A stretch of 64,000 bases of DNA, from assembly GCA_029204225.1 (NCBI GenBank), contig CM055107.1, positions 22,822,178-22,886,177 of the forward strand, in the 5' to 3' direction. Below the pieces are notes generated by a model, which saw only the letters and a program-made list of their open reading frames with translations, was not told the DNA's origin and did no database searches. The first letter of the stretch is position 1; the number at the start of each line of letters is the position of its first letter. Below are positions 44,670 to 57,055 of the stretch, in pieces. The stretch is from Diphasiastrum complanatum. Its lineage: Eukaryota > Streptophyta > Lycopodiopsida > Lycopodiales > Lycopodiaceae. The position numbers and the translations under genes are program-made.

Positions 44670-47600
44670 CTAACTTGGCAAATCTAGTGTACATCTATCT
44701 ACAATTCCAAGAGCATATCTTAACTTAAAAAATGGATCTTTGGACAATGGTTTGGTTAAGATATCAGCTATGCATTCGAATGATGGTACATGATGTAGTT
44801 GCACTTCCTTGGATTGTACCTTCTCCCTCACAAAGTGGTGAGCTATCTCAATATGCTTTGTTCTAGCATGGAAGATAGGATTTAAAGCAATTTGTTGAGA
44901 AGCTTGATTGTCACAAAATATGTAAGGGATCTCCTCGGCCTCTAGCACATGTAGTTCCATCAAGAGTCTTCTTAGCCATAGGAGTTCTTTGGTTGTTGAA
45001 GTCAATGCCTTGTACTCGGCTTCACAAGAAGATAGTGAGATTGTATCTTGCTTTTTGGAAAGCCAAGATATCACTCCTCCACAAAGAAATGTTGCAAATG
45101 CACTAATGGACTTCCTATCCATCTTGTCACCTGCAAAATCTGAATCCGAGTAGGCTCTCAAGTGCAAGTTAGATCCTTCATAAAGTATGCCAAAAAATCT
45201 AGTACTAGAAACATATCTAAGTACTCTCTTGGCACTTTTCCAATGATGAACTAAAGGAGCTTGCATACTTTGACTCAACTTGCTTACACAAAAACGTAAG
45301 TCAGGTCTAGTGATAGCTAAATAGATTAGAGAGCCTATAAGCTTCTTAAAGAGAGTGATGTCCTCAAAGGATGCTTCATCACCTTCATTAGTTGCTTTCA
45401 CAACATGCTCCATAGGGGTGTCAATCCCCTTACAATCTTTCATACCAAATTTTTCAAGAATGGAAGTAGCATACTTAGATTGACTTATGAAAGTACAATT
45501 GCTACTTCTAGACACTTCTATCCCAAGTATAAACTTTAGGAAGCCTAGATCTACCATCTTGAACTCACTAGATAAGTCAACTTTTACTTTGCCTATGCCA
45601 TCATCATCATTTCCTGTCATAATGATGTCATCAACATAAAGAACCAAAATGATGATCTTTCCTTCATTACATTTGAAATATAAAGAAGGTTCATAAGCAC
45701 TTAGTACAAAGCCAAGGGAATAGAGAAAATCATGCAACCTAGAGTACCAGGCTCTAGGTGCTTGCTTCAAGCCATATAGGCTCTTCCTTAAGTAGCACAC
45801 CTTTTGCTCCTCACCAACCTTGATGAAGCCCTCGGGTTGCATCATGTAGATTTCCTCTTCTAAGAAGCCATTCAAGAAGGCATTTGTCACATCCATTTGG
45901 TAGAGATCCCATTTGAACAAAGTAGCAATGCAAATGATTAAACTAATAGTTACAAGCTTAGCTACAGGTGCAAATGTTTCTTCATAATCCAATCCTTTTA
46001 TTTGAAGAAATCCCTTAGCAATAGGCCTAGCTTTGTATTTACTAATAGATCCATCTTTATTGTACTTAATTCTATAAATCCACTTACATGCAAGTGGTTT
46101 CTTTCCTCTTGGAAGATTTACAAGATTCCAAGTATGATTCTCTTCTAATGCATCATACTCTACTTGCATTGCATCTCTCCAAACTTTAGATTTACATGCT
46201 TCTTCAAAAGATGATGGTTCTTCAATCAGTGTAGCTAAAAAAGAGTAAGAGGTAGAAGATGTAGAGCCTTCCTTTTTCTTTCCCTTGTCCACATAGGTAA
46301 ACCTTGAGGGCTCGGCCTTGCTCCTTGATGATCTTCTTGGCCCCTTTTGACTCGGATCCAAATCTCCATCCTCGGCTTTGTCATGATCCTCCTCAGGTTT
46401 GTCAAGATCCTCCTCGGATTTGTCAAGATCTTCAATGCACAATGGGTTAGATCCATTTGGCAAGCTCTTAGCAAATTGTGACTCATCAAAAAGTACATCC
46501 TTGCTTACCTTTACTTTCTTGGATGTAGGATCATATATCCTATATCCCTTGCTATTTTCTCCATAGCCAACAAAGATTCCTTTGAAGGAGGTAGCATCTT
46601 CTTTCCTTCTAGTCTCCAAAGGAATGTGTACATAACAAGTACATCCAAAGATCTTAAAATCTTTTACATTGGGTTTCTTATCAAACAAGGCTTGATAAGG
46701 TGAGATCCCATATATAGCACTACTAGGAAGTCTATTACACAAATAATTAGCACATGTTATGGCTTCTCCCCAAAATGAGATAAGAAGTGATGCATCAAGC
46801 CTCAAGGACTTTGCACACTCACATAGACTCCTATTTTTCCTCTCGGCCACGCCATTTTGTTGGGGGGTGTAGGAACAAGTGTATTGTAACTTAATACCAT
46901 TGATCTCACAAAAGTCTTTCATTTTATTGGAGGTGTACTCTCCTCCATTATCACATCTTAGTGCTTTGATAGAAGTACTAAGTTGTTTCTCTACTAGAGA
47001 CTTGAACTTAATGAAAGCTTCATAAACAAGACTTTTCTTTGATAGTAACTCAATCCATGTGAATCTAGTACAATCATCTATAAAAGTTACATACATCAAG
47101 GCACCTCCATTACTTGCATGTGAAAAACTATGTACATCAGAATGTATGAGATCCAAGGGAGAGAGAGATCTTGATGAAGATTTCTTGTAAGAAGATTTGT
47201 GTGACTTTGCAAGGCCACATGCCTCACACATTTTTCCACACTTCTTGAAAGTTCTTGGTAGGCCGAGAGCTAGTTCCTTGTTTGCCATTGACTCCATAGA
47301 TTGAAGATTAGGATGGCCTAATCTCTTATGCCAAAGCTCCACTTGAGTTAGCTCCTCCCTAGCCAAGTTCACACTTTCACTTGCAACATTAGCATCCAAC
47401 TTGAAAAATCTACCTTGCTTAATGCCACTAGCTATGCACTTATCATTTTTCAAGATGGAACAAACTCCATTCTTGAAATGTACATCTAGTCCATTGTCCA
47501 TTAATTGTCCTACACTAAGCAAGTTTCTTGAAATGGTAGGAACATACAAAACATTATCTAGATCTATCCTTTTAGATGTGCCTAAACAAAGAGGTATAGA

Positions 47601-47855
47601 TCCTATGCCATCTATCTTGCATGCTTGATCACTAGCAGTGTATATTGACTTCTTAGAGTCATTACAAGATAGAAGAGTAGAAAAATAATGCTTGTTAAAG
47701 GACATGTGGGAACTAGCCCCACTATCTATCCACCATGTGTCTTGACTTGAAGTTGGTGTAGATGCAACCATTAAGGATGTGTTGAATCCATCCTCATATT
47801 CTTCCTCTTGAGCAATGTTCCCTTGATCTCCTTTGGCTTGTTGATTCTTCTTCAA
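44670..47855 (-). CDS. copia Pol polyprotein, open over 1061 codons
   Basis: Protease, integrase, RT and RNase H in one uninterrupted frame (counted from a TTG at 47855; the true protein continues upstream from Gag). Protease DSG at residues 44-46. Integrase HHCC H176, H181, C210, C213; catalytic D240, D302, E338, the D-D-35-E spacing of integrases. RT has D655 in YQMDVTNAF and YVDD at 740-743. RNase H has SDSDFAGD (about 903-910) and SCEAEYKAL. It ends YALGIVDRCTLDLPS, a few bases before the PPT. Every catalytic residue is present, so this Pol may be able to act. Its gag frame is offset, and the element has lost its 5' LTR and promoter. Confidence 0.93.
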   Translation of the reverse strand: MKKNQQAKGDQGNIAQEEEYEDGFNTSLMVASTPTSSQDTWWIDSGASSHMSFNKHYFSTLLSCNDSKKSIYTASDQACKIDGIGSIPLCLGTSKRIDLDNVLYVPTISRNLLSVGQLMDNGLDVHFKNGVCSILKNDKCIASGIKQGRFFKLDANVASESVNLAREELTQVELWHKRLGHPNLQSMESMANKELALGLPRTFKKCGKMCEACGLAKSHKSSYKKSSSRSLSPLDLIHSDVHSFSHASNGGALMYVTFIDDCTRFTWIELLSKKSLVYEAFIKFKSLVEKQLSTSIKALRCDNGGEYTSNKMKDFCEINGIKLQYTCSYTPQQNGVAERKNRSLCECAKSLRLDASLLISFWGEAITCANYLCNRLPSSAIYGISPYQALFDKKPNVKDFKIFGCTCYVHIPLETRRKEDATSFKGIFVGYGENSKGYRIYDPTSKKVKVSKDVLFDESQFAKSLPNGSNPLCIEDLDKSEEDLDKPEEDHDKAEDGDLDPSQKGPRRSSRSKAEPSRFTYVDKGKKKEGSTSSTSYSFLATLIEEPSSFEEACKSKVWRDAMQVEYDALEENHTWNLVNLPRGKKPLACKWIYRIKYNKDGSISKYKARPIAKGFLQIKGLDYEETFAPVAKLVTISLIICIATLFKWDLYQMDVTNAFLNGFLEEEIYMMQPEGFIKVGEEQKVCYLRKSLYGLKQAPRAWYSRLHDFLYSLGFVLSAYEPSLYFKCNEGKIIILVLYVDDIIMTGNDDDGIGKVKVDLSSEFKMVDLGFLKFILGIEVSRSSNCTFISQSKYATSILEKFGMKDCKGIDTPMEHVVKATNEGDEASFEDITLFKKLIGSLIYLAITRPDLRFCVSKLSQSMQAPLVHHWKSAKRVLRYVSSTRFFGILYEGSNLHLRAYSDSDFAGDKMDRKSISAFATFLCGGVISWLSKKQDTISLSSCEAEYKALTSTTKELLWLRRLLMELHVLEAEEIPYIFCDNQASQQIALNPIFHARTKHIEIAHHFVREKVQSKEVQLHHVPSFECIADILTKPLSKDPFFKLRYALGIVDRCTLDLPS

Positions 47856-48645
47856 GTAGCATTCTGAGGCAAAGTGTCCTTTCTTTCCACAAAAGAAACA
47901 CTTTAGTTTTGTTCTTCACTTTGCCTTTGGAGGTAGATCCTCCATTCTTCATCTCGGCCTCCTTGCCTTGATTTTTCTTGAATGGATTTTGCTTTTTCTT
48001 GCCTTTAGATGTAAAGTTAGCTTTCTCCTCTCCTCCATTAAGTGACATGCTATCCATTCTTGTCTTGAGGTGTAGAAGCCTACTCTCCTTGGCCACAAGA
48101 ACATTGTGCAACTTTTCAATGGATGGAAGAGAGTCTTGAATGGCAAATGATTGGACTAAGTTGGTAAACTCATCACTTAGACCATTCAAAATGATTTGTA
48201 CTAGTTCTTGATCTTGGATCTTCTCTCCTATTGCACTTAACTCCTTGTTAAGAGATTTGATCCTAAGAACATACTCTTGTCCACTCTCTCCACTTCCTTT
48301 CATGCTTTGGAAAACTTGATTTCTTAGCATGAGGATTCTTGAAGAATTGTTGGATTCATAAATGCTCTTTAATGAATCCCAAGCCTCTTTGGATGAGGTA
48401 CAAGAAGACACCTCTTTCAAGAGGTCATTGCATACATTTAACTTTATGCAATGTAGAGCTAATGTTGCTCTCTTCTTGTATTTGGCTTGTTCTTGGGGAG
48501 TTTGAGGCTCTTCCTCTACTCCTTGAACTATGTCATATAGATCATGGATCACTAGGAGTGATTCCATTCTCACTTTCCAAATGGAATAATTTGTGGAAGT
48601 GAGTATCTCACTTGATTCCATCAAATATCCACCCATGGATGACAT
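47856..48645 (-). pseudogene. copia Gag of the inner element, frameshifted at the zinc knuckle
   Basis: Start ATG 48643-48645 (MSSMGGYLMESSEILTSTN), then YSIWKVRMESLLVIHDLY, HCIKLNVCNDLLKEVSSCTS and ALREVLRI-type blocks through a Lys-rich linker. Just before the knuckle the frame slips: in the Gag frame it reads KTKVFLLWKERT, in the Pol frame KCFFCGKKGHFASEC. A single small indel near 47915 separates Gag from Pol. Lineage: closest to the Gag at 34957. Upstream of the ATG only about 75 bp of leader remain before the deletion junction near 48722. Confidence 0.9.
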
Positions 48646-48721
48646 TCTAGAGTGAATGCTCTTTTAAAAATCATAAAGATTTTTGAATTTTAAAAGATCT
48701 ATGAAAAGGACTTCTGAATAG

Positions 48722-51450
48722 CAAACACACCTTAGATTTATCCTTGATAAATCCTTAGGCTGTTCCATGTATATCTCCTCCTCAAGATAGCCATTCAAAA
48801 AAGCGTTGGAGACAACAAGTTAAAACAGTTTCCACTTAAAAAAATAAGGCAAGAGAGATTATGATTCTTATTGTCACCATCTTTGCTACAGGAGCAAAGG
48901 TTTCTTCATAGTCAAGGCCATATATTTGTGCAAAGCCTTTAGCACATACTCTTGCCTTGTACTTGTTGATAATGCCATCATGATTGTACTTGATCTTGAA
49001 CACCCACTTGCATCCAATGATATGCATGTAAGGTGGTGGATCTACTAGCTCCCATGTGTGGTTGGTGATCAAGGCATCATATTCAATCTTCATGGCCTCA
49101 TACCACTTCTTGAACATCTTTGGGCTTCTCATGAGAAACAAAATAAGCATAAATGGAATCAAGATCCACTTGTTTTCCTTTGTCATCATAAGTGAGCCTC
49201 TTGGGCTCGGATCTCTCCCTCATGGATCTTCTAGGAGTGAAAATCCGAGGACTTCCATCTTCAAATCTTGACTCCTCCATATGCTGATTGTCTTCAATAA
49301 CAATAGGTGATAGATTTTGAGATTGCTTGATCTTGGCCCCTCCAAGATTGGACTTTTCTTCTTCATGAAAAACTGCATCTCTACTATCAACTACTTTAGA
49401 GGTAGAGAGCATGTAGATTCGATAGGCTTTCTTGTTGGATGAATATCCAACCATTACTCCTTTGCCTGCACAAGGATCATCCTTCTTTCTCGTTTCCAAG
49501 GGAATATGGACAAAGCATATGCATCCAAATACTCTAAGGTGTTCAACCTTAGGTTTCCTTAAATAGAGTGCTTCATATGGTGACTTTCCTCCAAGTGCAA
49601 CATGAGGGAGTCAATTGCAAAGATAGTTTGAACAATTGATAGCCTCACCCCAAAAGTCTTTTGGCAAGGATGCCTCAATTCTAATGGTTTTGGCACATTT
49701 ACACAGTGTTCTATTCTTTCTTTCAGCCACCCCATTTTGAGATGGTGTATATGCACAAGAAAACTCCCTTTTAATGCCTTCAAGCTCACAATAATCATGA
49801 AATTTATTGGAAGTGTACTCACCACATCCATCACTATTTGATTTTGTAAGAAAATTGCTTTTAAACTAGAGCTTTGAACTTTAGGAAATAGTCAAACACC
49901 ATAGATTTTGAAGCTAGAAGATACACCCAAGTAAAGCTAGTGAAATCATCAATGAAAGCTACAAAGCAAGTAGCACCACCCTTGCTCTTTGAAGATGAGA
50001 AGGCACATCCGAGTGTATGAGCTCCAATGGATGTGTAGTCTTGATAGATGACATTAAAAAAGGCTTCTTATGAGACTTAGATATTGCACAAGCCTCGCAT
50101 GGCTTGAAGTTCTTGGAGATAAGATTAGGCAAGCCAATAGCTTTGGCTTTCTTGACCATGGACACCATAGAATAATAGTTAGGATGTCCCAACCTTCTAT
50201 GCCATAGTTCCTCCAAAGACATATGAGTAGCAAAAGCACTATCACAAGAGTTAGCATACTCTTTGGGATCAAGCTTGTAGATTCCACCATATCTAGACCC
50301 AAATGCAAGGATCTCATCATGCTTCTTGATTGTACATGTATCAACATTGAAATTCACATCCAGTCCACTATCAAACAATTGCCCAACACTAATAAGATTT
50401 TTTGTTAACTTGGGAACAAAAAGTACATTAGACCGAGAAAGAACTTTTGATGAAGAAAGCTTTAAGGGAATGGTCCCTATGCCTTCAATAGCACACTCAT
50501 GATCATTTGCTATGTAGATGGACTTCTTGGCTCCTTCATAAGGTGACATGGATGTAGAAGAATGCTTGGAGCTACACATATGTGAGGAAGCTCCACTGTC
50601 GATATACCACGAACCATCCTTCTTGAAAGGTGATGAAGAAAAACTCAAGACCATAAGAGATCCCTCTCCGTCACTTGCATGAGCATCTTCCTTCTCTTCA
50701 TTAGAAATGTTGGCTTGCTTGAATTGACTCTTCTTCTTGAAGCAATTGGTGGCATAATGCCCCTTCTTGCCACAAAAGAAACACTTGATGTTTTTCTTCT
50801 TCTTCTTGAATGTGGAAGCTTGAGAGGACTCATCCTCATCTCCTTTCTCCTTGGAAATAAGATTGTTCTTGCTTGAAGAGGATTGGTGTTGATTCTTACT
50901 TCTTGTCTTGTGCTTGTCTTTGGTAAAGAGAGCTTTACCATCAATGTTGAGAGACAGTCTCTCCATTTTCAAGAGTTTATACTCTTGTCTTGATTCTTCA
51001 GAAATGAGCACACTTTGGAGTGCTTCCAGACTTGGTAGCTCCTCCTTAATGGCATAACTCTGAACAAGGTTGTCATATTCCTCCTTTAACCCATTAAGTA
51101 TGACTTGAACAAGTTCATTTTGGTTGATGGAGTCTCCTATTCATGACAATTCTCTATGGAGGTCTTTAACTCTCATTACATAAGCTGAAGCACATTCATC
51201 ACTTCTCTATACACTTTGAAAAATTTGGTTTCTTAGTGTTAGAAGTCTAGAAGTATTCTTTGCCTCATAGATAGACTTGAGAGTATCCCAAGCATCTTTG
51301 GCATTAGTACAAGCACCAATTTCTCTTAAGATGTCATTTGAGACATTCATCTTAATATAATGCAGAGCCATCCTAGCTCTCTTTTTGTACTTTGAGGAAT
51401 TTGTGGTTCTTCTTCAATGCCAAGGACAATATCCATCACATCAATCACAA
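48722..51450 (-). pseudogene. outer copia Gag-Pol, truncated in RT
   Basis: Minus strand order: Gag from SFLVIDVMDIVLGIEEE (the first about 25 Gag residues are missing), decayed Gag core 51430-51010, zinc knuckle CFFCGKKGHYATNC, protease WYIDSGASSHM (about 50600), integrase HRRLGHPNYYS, CEAC, HSDV, a frameshift near 49990, EYTSN-type block, ERIEHCVN, then METRKKDDPCAGKGVMVGYS, an RSMRERSEPKRLTYDDKGK linker, and RT WVFKIKYN, KARVCAKGFAQIYGLDYEET, GYLEEEIYMEQPK up to VCLL at about 48722. At least five frame changes. It is the host of the inner copia. Confidence 0.85.
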
Positions 51451-51554
51451 GAAAACTGCAAACTAGCTAGAAAGTAGAATCTAGACAATTCCTAGCTTGA
51501 AATCTGATCAGATCTGCAAACTTTTTTATTAGATTTGCTTGTAAAACTTAGGTA

Positions 51555-51567
51555 GGCTCTGATACCA
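51555..51567 (-). other. primer-binding site of the outer copia
   Basis: Minus strand TGGTATCAGAGCC, a perfect plant copia PBS next to the LTR. Confidence 0.9.
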
Positions 51568-52170
51568 TGCTGAATTCACACGTGTGGGATGCCCTACACA
51601 TGTATTTTTGATCTCCTAAGCACAATAACACCATAAAGATCAGACTAGCATTGGTTGTCAATAGGAAAGCTGATCATACAAGCAATATTATTGTGTTACA
51701 AGCAAGATCTATCAACACTAAACATCATAAATGCCTCTACTCGGGTAGAGAGAGAAAATAGCAAGCACAAAACTTGTGGAGAGAGAGAGGGCACAAAGAG
51801 CTTGTCTCCAAATTTGCATTACACACAAATTTCATCATTTTCTCAATGAGACTACATCACATATATATAGATCCATGGACTCTTCTCCTACTTTGAGTTG
51901 AATTGGAGTTGTGGATCCACCTCTCAAGCTATCTAGACTTATCCAAGCCACCTCACTATGTCTAATTGTGCCACATAGTCCTTTCATGCATTAAATGTGG
52001 CATGTAAAGTACAAATGGCAATTTCTATGGTAGCTCGAGTTTCTACTTCTACCTACCTTAAATATTTTATTCTAAGATGGGTCTTTACTAAGCCAAAAGA
52101 GCTCAATTCATCTTTGGCATTTTTAGGACCCATACTCACAACATTAGATAGATTTTTCAATATTTTGACA
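51568..52170 (-). repeat. 5' LTR of the outer copia
   Basis: TGCTGAATTC to TTTTGACA, 603 bp, followed by the target duplication TTGGT. CACACGTGTG at 51577-51586; a TATATATA run at about 51857. Confidence 0.88.
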
Positions 52171-52175
52171 TTGGT

Positions 52176-52559
52176 GAGTCCAAATCATTTAGGCTTGCTC
52201 TCTTAATTGGAAATAGTATGTAATATGTGGGGTGAATGACATGCCATCAGTGAAAAAATGGGTTTGGTGAGTCAAATTATTTAGACTTGTCGAGTTTATT
52301 ATAATTAGTGGTAATTATGTGGAGTTTAATGGTAGGATGGCAAGTCTCAATATTGCTATTCATGAAAGTTATTGCCCTCCAAAGTTTCAAAAGATGTAAA
52401 ATCAATTTTTTGGCATTTTTTTTTACAATCCTTTTTACTACATATCTATACAACTTATTTATCTCTCTACTTTAGTCACTAGTCTAGACAATTACACGAT
52501 GCATTATCATCTTCATTTTTGCACCAAAAGTGGTATGCTATCTTTGATGGGAAAATGTT
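52176..52559. other. no gene recognised
   Basis: Flank of the copia insertion. Two similar phrases (TTGGTGAGTC.AA.TCATTTAG.CTTG near 52171 and 52265) suggest a small duplication. Nothing else. Confidence 0.35.
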
Positions 52560-53060
52560 CATTTAATTAGTATCAAAAACCACTCCTCCACCTTGACCAA
52601 TGAACTTTGACCCCTTAATGAGATCAACACAGCCTATAAAGTCATATTTAAAGCCTTGGCCATAAAATTGCTCCATGGTTCCTTGGGCTTATTTCTTCCA
52701 ATCAATCAAGCTTTACTAAACAAAGATTTATACTTAATAACATTATGAATGTATGTAAAACCATCAACATAGAACTATTTCACAAGATCCAAATTGCTCT
52801 CATTCAGATTAACTTTTACAAAGCCTTTGATGGATTATGATGGCCCTTTCTTTTTTAGTGTTACCAAGACTTTGGGTATTTTGGGCCTACCTTATTTGTC
52901 AATCAAAGTATTGTTTTCTCTGATTATCTCTGATATTCCTCCCCTCCACATTGCGCTCTCCCTCCTCTTTGAGATATTCAATAAGTTTCTTTATATCACT
53001 ATTGTGACAAAATTCCTAAGAAACTAAAGATTACGTATGCCTTCTGTGTTATCTCTCTCA
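52560..53060 (+). pseudogene. L1-type LINE reverse transcriptase remnant
   Basis: The plus strand, in mixed frames, reads PLNEINTAYKVIFKALAIKL, APWFLGLISSNQSSFTKQRF, ILNNIM and INFYKAFDG, then FFFSVTKTLGILGLP. This is the order of the plant L1 RT (RPISL-N-x-x-Y-K, L-I-S-x-N-Q-S-x-F, I-D-x-x-K-A-F-D). Several frameshifts. LINEs of this kind supply the reverse transcriptase that SINEs borrow, but this copy is dead. Confidence 0.7.
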
Positions 53061-54330
53061 AGCCCCAATTTTCTATAAATGATCTAGCTCTCAATTGTAT
53101 GCTTTTAGGGTACTCAATAGCCAAGACTCTACAAACCATAGAATATTAGTTTATGCATTTAGCCTTTATGGTGATATCTAACATACTAGTGCAATCTCAT
53201 GAATCCCACCCCATTCTCCACCTCTTTCATGGACCCACTCTTTTGGCCTCAAGATTGTACTTCATGGCCTAACATAAAGCTACCTAGGATTTTCTCTAGG
53301 AGTCTCAATCAACTCTAAAGACAAACTTAGCTTGAACTTGAACAAAATTTCATCAACGTTAAATCTATTGGAACTCTATATCCATGAGCTTTGCAATTTT
53401 ATATATATGTTCTCAATCAAGTCATTATTACATACTTTATGTAATTACCTTTTATTTGGTTGATACCAGTCTCATACTGCCATCCTATCTCTAGAATTTT
53501 CAGAAAATTCATCTTGAACAATATTACTAGTCAATTCAATTCAAAAAAAAAATTAGGTCCATTCAAACTAGGGGTTTTACAATTTCTATATTGTTCCAAT
53601 TTCTCCCACATGTCCTCTTTAGGCACTTGAACTGTGCCCTCGCATCTCCTTAATCTTAGTCTATTATGTTCACTCTTGATCTTCAATGTAGTATGATTTC
53701 TTTTTGGAATTGCACCACCATCACCCTCATTGATGCTCTACAAAATGCATGCAACTTCAATCTAAGAGAGTTCATTATCTTTAAATTTCTCTTCAAGACA
53801 ATACTAAGCATGAGGTATGAACATGAATGGAAGGGAAATAAAATAAAATAATCACTAACAAACCTCTTTTCCAAAATCATCATGGTCAACTTTAAGCTGC
53901 TAGAAAATGTACAAACGAGAATCTACCAACAGCTTTCCAAGAAAGGATTTCAAATGAGGACACATCTACAATTGCAAAGATAAACTTTGTAGAGATTAAC
54001 GGGTCAACAACAAGGAAGCTAACTTAATCATTTTCACAATTACTGGACATGTAGATTAGGGATCCCTTCACACAAGTGACCTTGATGATTGAAAATAGTT
54101 TTTTAAACGGCTACAAAAGAAAGTAAAATCACTTATTAAAAAGCTTATGAAGATGTTAGAAAGGAGAGAAATAAGTTTGAGTGGTTGAATGAAATAATAT
54201 GGCACCTTAGACTCACCTACTACATCCAATAAAAGAAGAAAAATGAAACAAACCCAACATAGTGTTCACTCAACGGATTATGCAAGATGCATTGCTTATC
54301 ATATCAAACTACAAAAGAAAGACAAATCAT
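53061..54330. other. probable decayed LINE body
   Basis: Lies between the RT remnant and a LINE-like 3' block; presumably the same element, but I find no further conserved motif. Confidence 0.3.
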
Positions 54331-54620
54331 TTGCATTAAGTACATGTAGAGATGAAGAACATATCCTACAGCTCATGTTTCATATTTGCCAATGTTCTTT
54401 TTGACCTCGTGAATTCAAGGCATGCCATCATGTCAAGATCGAAAAATTCATTAAGATCAAGCTTTTACTTAAATGACATTGTTTTTATAGACAGCTCTAT
54501 CATAGATTCATGGCAATTAGTTAGAGCTATTTTGTTATGGAGGATATGGTTCAATTGAATATTAGAGAACGTACAAAGAACCCCAAATTTTTCTCAATAG
54601 CCTACATAAAGACTTTGGGA
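54331..54620 (+). pseudogene. possible LINE 3' end (zf-RVT-like block)
   Basis: The plus strand reads STCRDEEHILQLMFHICQCS then, about 180 bp on, ILLWRIWFN. This resembles the C-x-x-C ... E-H-x-x-x-x-C block and W-x-x-W motif at the end of plant L1 ORF2. Short and degraded; assignment rests on position as much as on sequence. Confidence 0.4.
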
Positions 54621-57055
54621 CACTCCAAAGAAAAACTCCAATGGTTGACCATTATGTGTACACTTGTTGACCATTATGTGTACACTTGTTCAAAGCTAAT
54701 TGTCAAAGCAAGTTTCAAGGAAAGAAAAGAAAAAAGTAAGTGTCTAAAAAAACTTATAGTTGCTACTATATCCATATGTAATGTTTAATGTTTTGGCTAG
54801 ACAAAATTTTGTAAGAGGAGGAAAAAAATGTGTCTAACATGTGCATTTGTGTTTCTTTGGTGTTAAATAGTCATGTTAGAATATGTGTTATATATCAATG
54901 ATTACAATATATACATGTCAGAAAAGTGCTAAGTTCTAGTTAAATATTATGGTGAAAACCTATGATTAATCAATAAGTTAATATTTGATGGGAAGTTGGC
55001 ACTTTTTTAAATTATATTTATTTATTGACACTCATATGGCTACAATAACATGCTTCTGTTGAAACAAGAATTTTGAAAATCCATTCACATGAAAAAAGTC
55101 GTTACTCAAATGCTCCATGCACAAGACTCTAAATTTGTATTGACTATAAAGTTAAATATGATTCCTAACAACAAGAAACACAACCCTAATTGTCTCTCAT
55201 CATAAACACATATAATATGTACATGTTTTCATGTATGCAAACTAAACCTTTTGCATTCACACTCAAAGAAACAAATGTACATAAAAGTTTCAAATCATGA
55301 ACTCTAAATTAAACAAATTTGTTTGGCATTAAGACTTGTCAGACGAAAGATTAAAAAAACAACTCCACTAAATACGAGAAATTATGAACTAACATACCAA
55401 TGAGGATCATGAATAAAAGGCTTTGCTTTATGTAGAAATAGAAGTTCAAATGCCCACCAACTACATGAAACATTACTATCAAAAGTTTTTAATTTAAATA
55501 AACATGACAAAGTGACATTTCATCATAATTGTGCTAGCCAATCTTTACAAGACACTACTTCAGTTGTCTCTAATTATTTCTAGGCATGTTTATTTTTTTG
55601 AATATTTGTATATAATTATGTAGTTTTAGTGGTCCTACCACATTGACTTTCAAGGCATAGAATGTCGTGGTTTGAAAGGGTTGACAAAATGAACTTTTTA
55701 GCCACTAGTTACCATCTTTTTTAAATCTTGAAATTATCTCTATATCACAAAAGGTCAACTTGATATTCAATTTTTCAAAATACTATTTCACGTAGTAAAC
55801 AAGTTTGTAAAGGTCAAAATGATATAGTGTTGATTCAATATAACTTACTAGAAAATATAAAATTATGGACCATGCAGTTCACATTAGTTCAATCATTATA
55901 CATGTATAAAAAAGTAAACTCTTATTAAATTTCATATGATATAGTCATGTTATGGAGAACTTTTGTAGAGCGATTTTATGGATAAATGATAGAAGACAAT
56001 CATAATTAGATGCTTTGGATTCTATAAAAAATCTATTTCTACTAAATGTTAGGCTCTAATCTAGGACCTAACGTATAGTTGGATGAAAAATCATAAGAGG
56101 CTCAGATCTACTTTTAGAAAATGCATTGACTAAAAATCTATGTTAGACATCTACCCAAATTGAGAGAGATGTGTACAAAATGATAACATGGTGAGAATTT
56201 ATGACAATTATCAAGCAAGTTTGGTTAAGGATGACAACATGTATCTATTTCTAGGACCTGAGTAAAGGTCAACTGGGTCTAGCCAATTTATGATTGGGGT
56301 GGTCAAATTGATTATTGAATGTTCAAGAGCAACAAGAATGATGGACTAGCTAGAAATGGGAATGTTAAAACTAAGCTTGTGTGAGGGCTAAATCAACCCA
56401 TAGAATTTGTAAAACTCTAGGCTCTAGATACACAACATAAAGGTGTCAAGAAAAAAGGGTAGGAAATATTGAGCTTGTGTAGTGGTCAAATCACCACATA
56501 GGTGTTGTGTGATCCCAAGTACACAGAAAAAGTATGTTTACAGTATATTAACATTACTCATTACATAAGAGATCCATCAACTTTACGTAGCTAAATAAAT
56601 GAATTATGAGGATTGTTATCCTTGCATTAGTTATTAAAGACATTGCCAAAGTCGATACTATTCTAGAAGGAGAGCAGCAATTGGAAATGTAAGTGTAGTG
56701 AAATCAAGCTAGTGAAGATTTTTTTAAAAGGAAGGAAGAAAATGTGAATGAGCTGGTAGCCATGAAGATGAGAAGACACCATCTCTACAAGATCAAAAAG
56801 ATGGAAGAAATGTTGATAAGACATTCAAACATTCTAGCTTATCTTCTATATTCTCATAAGTTGTGCTCCACATTGGAGTCTAAGTCCTAGTATAAAGGAG
56901 ATGAATGGAAGTCTTAACTAGTTTCCCATGCCACTTCTTGGTAGACTAATAGAAGAAACATCACTCAATATACCATTGGTTTTTTAGAGAACAAGATATT
57001 GCCTATCCAAACACATTTAATATTATACAAAAAAAGTGAGATCTCAAATAGTCAT
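54621..57055. other. AT-rich intergenic DNA
   Basis: No coding similarity in about 2.4 kb on either strand. A local tandem duplication of a phrase of about 23 bp (GTTGACCATTATGTGTACACTT) occurs at about 54645-54690. It ends with the target site GTCAT of the next element. Confidence 0.45.

Larger units (their letters stand above)
43559..52170 (-). mobile_element. minus-strand copia with a second copia nested inside and a deletion
   Basis: The outer element has its 5' LTR at 51568-52170 and the U5-side fragment of its 3' LTR at 43559-43812, flanked by the 5-bp duplication TTGGT (43554-43558 and 52171-52175). Outer gag-pol runs from about 51450 to about 48722 and stops inside RT. Between 43813 and about 48721 lies another copia (minus) with its 3' LTR, PPT and full gag-pol but no 5' LTR. 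One deletion joining the inner leader to the outer RT explains the missing inner 5' LTR, the outer RT end, RNase H, PPT and U3. Confidence 0.85.
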
